NCBI GenBank assembly: GCA_015064195.1
Contig: SVSO01000129.1
Span: 1 to 8,017, forward strand
DNA: 8,017 nt
DNA from: Oscillospiraceae bacterium
GTDB lineage: Bacteria > Bacillota_A > Clostridia > Oscillospirales > CAG-272
Direction of reading: 5' to 3'
Shown: positions 5,651 through 8,017 of the stretch, piece after piece
How the letters are laid out: each line of letters begins with the position of its first letter
Position numbering within the stretch: the first letter of the stretch is position 1
Position numbers and translations under genes: made by a program
Notes under the pieces: generated by a model
The model's input: only the letters and a program-made list of their open reading frames with translations
Told to the model about the DNA's origin: nothing
Database searches by the model: none

Positions 5651-7852
5651 TTATGATGTTATATCGGCCAGCGGAATCGGCCCTTGTGACAACAGCGGAT
5701 GCCCGCCCTCATCCAAGATCTTGCAGTGGAAATGATGGCCGAAGCCGTACCAGAGCTGCCTCTGGCGAAGCTCGTCCGGTGTCAGCTCGAGCCGGATGCG
5801 GACTTCATTCCCGACAAGCGTGATATGCTGGATGGAAGCGACGGAGGGGATTCCGTCGCCTTCCGAGAGCATGAAGCCGTCGGGGAAGCCGATGGAGGTC
5901 AGCTTGCCGCGCAGATTCCGGTACGCGATGTGCAGTTCGCTCCACTCCGTGATGATGGGATGGGCGTGTACAGTGATCGCTTCGATCTCCGGCTCGGGAC
6001 ATCCCGCGCCATCGGTCAGATACCGCATGGCATCCGCCGCGCGCCCGCCCAGCTTTTCCTGCGCATCCGCCGAAAGATGGATACAGTCGTCAAGCTCCAG
6101 ATCGTTGGTGGCAATAACGGACAGATTCTTTCCCTCACGGCAGATGTCCCGCAGATAGTTCCGGTATCTGCTCCAGATGCGCTCGGCGTGGTCGTTGCCA
6201 AGAACGCCCGGGAGGGTACAGCGGAAGGGCTGCACCATGACGGTCGGCAGGTCAGCCGTGCCGCACAGCGATGAGAAGCCCTGCCGCATGGATTCAAACA
6301 TGGCCGCATACGCTTCCTTCGCTCCGGGAAAGCCCTCGCCCTGATACCAGAAAATGCCGCGGATCCGCTTGCCGCAGGCGATGATCCGCCGATAGGCGGC
6401 GGTGTAGTAATTGTCGCCGTCGGACGTGGGGATCCACATTTCGATGGGAGCGCCGCCGACTGCACAGGGGATCACGCCCTGGGGGACACCGGTCTGTTTG
6501 AACAGCTCTTCGGCAAAGAAAAAGCCGGGGCCGACACTGCGCCGCTTCAGAGTCTGCAGATAATCCGCAGGATGAAGCCCTCTTGTCGCTTCGACCCGCG
6601 CTCTGTTTTCGGCAAAGGTACGGCGATGGGCGGGATCATCGGACTCCCAGAGCTGATGAAGCTGGGGAGATGCCGGTCTCCACTCGTCATTCATATAGAA
6701 CGCCCGCAGATGCGGAGAGGGATTCGCAGTGTATGCCACATCCTTTTCGCGGAGCCAGCCTGCACCCTCCATGTTGGACTGGCCGGCCAGCAGCCACAGA
6801 TCACCCACATAAATATCGGTAAATGTCAGCGATTCCTCACCATCGGAGAATGTGAGAAAGTAGGGGCCGCCGGTCGGGATGCCGGTGAGCAGCCATGTGT
6901 TGTCGGCGATCTTCTGAAGCTCGCCCATGCTGACCGTCAGCGTATCCGCGTTTTCCGTATGGATCACTGTCTCGCAAAAATCGTTCACGCGCTGCAGCAG
7001 TGCGCCGGTTTGTATCCCCGTCAGCTTCATTTTTTTCCGCGGCAGGACAGCTTCTGCGGAACGGTCGCCGCCCAGCCGCCATCGTTCCGCGCGGTATTCG
7101 CCCGGCGACATTCCGGTGATCCCGCGAAAAACTCTGCGGGAATAGGAGGATGATTCAAATCCGATGCGGCTGCTGATTTCTTCCACTGTCATATCCGGCT
7201 CGGAAATGAGCAGACGCTTTGCACGCTCAATGGCGGCACGATTCTTATATTCGATGGGCGTACAGCCCACCGATTCGCGGAAGCGGGTATAAAACCGCGA
7301 TTCGGACAGATTGCACAGCTCGGCAAGAGTCGCGATCTTCAGCGGCCGGTGACAGTTGGCCTCGATGTATTCGACGGCGCGTGAGATCAGAGGATCGGCG
7401 GGCGGAAGCTCCGTGCCGACAAGCAAAGGCGCGATGCGTGCCATGATCCGGTAAAATCGCGCCATCATGTCAAAATACAGGGACGGCTCGTCGTAATGCC
7501 GGCACAGGAATTCAAAATCCGGCAGAGTATCGGCAAGTCCCGACAGCTTCTGAACATGAAAGCGGCGTCGTGCCAGCGGTTCAGGCGGATCTGTGAAGAT
7601 GAACTGGCAGGTGATGCACCGGTTATCCGCCGAGGACTTCCATTCCTGTCGGTAGCATGAGCCGATATGCGTATAGACAAGATCGCCGGGGCGAAGGGCA
7701 TCGTTGCCATCATCGCTGACAAGCTCCGCCTCGCCGGATACGATGTAGGTGATGGCGCAGAACGGGCGCGGCATGGTGCTGTAATCGATCAGCTTTTCGG
7801 AATTCTGAATATCCGCGCAGTGAAAAACGGACAGGGATGTGTCATAGATCAT
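5651..7852 (-). CDS. AraC-family regulator fused to sialate O-acetylesterase-like (SASA) hydrolase
   Basis: A single uninterrupted 733-residue frame joins two complete modules. Residues of about 1-90 form a cupin ligand-binding domain (YIVSGEAEL, LRPGDLVYTHIG). Residues of about 171-255 are a full AraC DNA-binding domain with both helix-turn-helix motifs (LAELCNLSESRFYTRFRE and VEEISSRIGFESSSYSRRVF) and the terminal TGMSPGEYR. Residues from about 275 on match sialate O-acetylesterases: the N-terminal LLQRVNDF strand region, GGPYFLTF, then LLAGQSNMEG with nucleophile S359, FWYQGE at 501-506, and the catalytic pair D589 and H592 in DDCIH. All expected catalytic residues are present. It probably removes O-acetyl groups from a sugar and senses it as well. 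There is no signal peptide. The frame can be read back to an ATG at 7891, but that ATG abuts the -10 box and would lie upstream of the transcription start; the ATG at 7852 has GGAGAG 8 nt before it. It heads the unit with the GH110-like gene. Confidence 0.93.
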   Translation of the reverse strand: MIYDTSLSVFHCADIQNSEKLIDYSTMPRPFCAITYIVSGEAELVSDDGNDALRPGDLVYTHIGSCYRQEWKSSADNRCITCQFIFTDPPEPLARRRFHVQKLSGLADTLPDFEFLCRHYDEPSLYFDMMARFYRIMARIAPLLVGTELPPADPLISRAVEYIEANCHRPLKIATLAELCNLSESRFYTRFRESVGCTPIEYKNRAAIERAKRLLISEPDMTVEEISSRIGFESSSYSRRVFRGITGMSPGEYRAERWRLGGDRSAEAVLPRKKMKLTGIQTGALLQRVNDFCETVIHTENADTLTVSMGELQKIADNTWLLTGIPTGGPYFLTFSDGEESLTFTDIYVGDLWLLAGQSNMEGAGWLREKDVAYTANPSPHLRAFYMNDEWRPASPQLHQLWESDDPAHRRTFAENRARVEATRGLHPADYLQTLKRRSVGPGFFFAEELFKQTGVPQGVIPCAVGGAPIEMWIPTSDGDNYYTAAYRRIIACGKRIRGIFWYQGEGFPGAKEAYAAMFESMRQGFSSLCGTADLPTVMVQPFRCTLPGVLGNDHAERIWSRYRNYLRDICREGKNLSVIATNDLELDDCIHLSADAQEKLGGRAADAMRYLTDGAGCPEPEIEAITVHAHPIITEWSELHIAYRNLRGKLTSIGFPDGFMLSEGDGIPSVASIQHITLVGNEVRIRLELTPDELRQRQLWYGFGHHFHCKILDEGGHPLLSQGPIPLADITS

Positions 7853-7860
7853 GGAATCTT

Positions 7861-7866
7861 CTCTCC
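7861..7866 (-). promoter_or_regulatory. Ribosome binding site deciding the AraC-SASA start
   Basis: GGAGAG on the minus strand lies 8 nt before the ATG at 7852. The alternative upstream ATG at 7891 has no such site and sits at the -10 box of the promoter. Confidence 0.75.
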
Positions 7867-7891
7867 GATCGTGATAGCGTTGATTATCCAT

Positions 7892-7920
7892 ATTATACAG
7901 CCTTGGCCGGTTATTGTCAA
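7892..7920 (-). promoter_or_regulatory. Consensus promoter of the AraC-SASA / GH110-like unit
   Basis: On the minus strand TTGACA (7920-7915) and TATAAT (7897-7892) are both exact consensus hexamers with 17 nt between them. Transcription should begin near 7885, leaving a leader of about 33 nt before the ATG at 7852. Such a strong core promoter on a regulator gene suggests constitutive expression or control by repression. Confidence 0.88.
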
Positions 7921-7930
7921 TATATTCAGC

Positions 7931-7967
7931 AAAAGATAACAGTATCGTTCTGCAATTAAAAGTATAC
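7931..7967. repeat. Imperfect direct repeat between divergent promoters
   Basis: AAAAGATAAC (7931-7940) and AAAAGTATAC (7958-7967) match at 8 of 10 positions. AGTATCG (7941-7947) and AGTATACGG (7961-7969) recur 20 nt apart, close to two helical turns. AraC-type regulators often bind paired direct repeats of about this spacing, so this is a candidate operator for the adjacent AraC fusion. The repeats are short and AT-rich, so the call is tentative. Confidence 0.3.
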
Positions 7968-7971
7968 GGCC

Positions 7972-8001
7972 TTGACGGGGTTTATGCCGGTATGCTATAA
8001 T
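7972..8001 (+). promoter_or_regulatory. Divergent plus-strand promoter reading out of the window
   Basis: TTGACG (7972-7977) and TATAAT (7996-8001) are spaced 18 nt apart, and the -10 box is preceded by TGC, forming an extended -10 (TGnTATAAT). Transcription would start near 8008 and serve a gene that begins beyond the right edge. It is back to back with the promoter of the AraC-SASA gene, the usual arrangement for an AraC-type regulator and its target operon. Confidence 0.8.
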
Positions 8002-8017
8002 AAAAATACAACTGCGA

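Noticed and set aside
3974..5656. Long 560-residue open frame on the plus strand opposite the GH110-like gene
   Set aside because: It is the antisense shadow of a gene with clear family motifs; it lacks recognisable domains and a ribosome site, and begins inside the terminator hairpin.
3843..7929. Shared GTCAAT-like block at the M55 promoter and the AraC-SASA promoter, as a common operator
   Set aside because: Most of the match is the complement of the two -35 boxes themselves; only scattered bases outside agree, so it does not support a shared operator.
1..8017. CRISPR array, tRNA or rRNA gene, insertion sequence or attachment site
   Set aside because: No regularly spaced repeats, no transposase or integrase motifs, no terminal inverted repeats and no tRNA-like or rRNA-like segment were seen.

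Overview
The window holds six genes, all read from the minus strand, in what look like two transcription units. One more outward-facing promoter sits at the right edge. GC content is moderate, ribosome binding sites are purine-rich (GGAGAG, GAGGAA, AAAGGTG, GGAAGGA, GGAAAGGA), three promoters are close to the sigma-70/sigma-A consensus, and no protein has a visible signal peptide. Together these suggest a low-to-moderate GC Gram-positive anaerobe, most likely a gut or rumen Clostridia relative. This placement is inference; there is no rRNA or other marker gene here.

Right-hand unit (transcribed leftwards from about 7885 to 3959). A consensus promoter (TTGACA-17-TATAAT) drives a 733-residue fusion of a complete AraC-type regulator (cupin plus two helix-turn-helix motifs) and a complete sialate O-acetylesterase-like (SASA) enzyme. 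It is followed 18 nt later by a right-handed beta-helix protein with the hallmarks of glycoside hydrolase family 110 (alpha-1,3-galactosidase-like). The unit ends in two tandem hairpins, the second a rho-independent terminator with a U-tract. A divergent plus-strand promoter (TTGACG-18-TATAAT with an extended TG) reads out of the window at 8001, so the AraC fusion probably controls a divergent gene set lying just beyond the edge.

Left-hand unit (transcribed leftwards from about 3812 past position 1). A second near-consensus promoter (TTGACT-17-TATAAT) drives an M55 (DppA-like) zinc aminopeptidase, an SGNH/GDSL hydrolase with a beta-rich insert, an amidohydrolase-2 family TIM-barrel enzyme and a Gfo/Idh/MocA NAD(P)-dependent oxidoreductase cut by the window edge. 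Gaps of 33, 25 and 7 nt, with no terminator between them, argue for one operon.

Taken together this is a cytoplasmic carbohydrate or glycoconjugate utilisation locus. Two esterase-type enzymes (SASA and SGNH) would remove acyl groups, the GH110-like enzyme would cleave a terminal sugar, the oxidoreductase and amidohydrolase would process a sugar-derived small molecule, and the M55 enzyme would cleave a D-amino-acid or other unusual amide. No transporter is visible in the window; it may be encoded beyond 8017 under the divergent promoter. The substrate cannot be named from sequence alone. The most unusual item is the regulator-esterase fusion.
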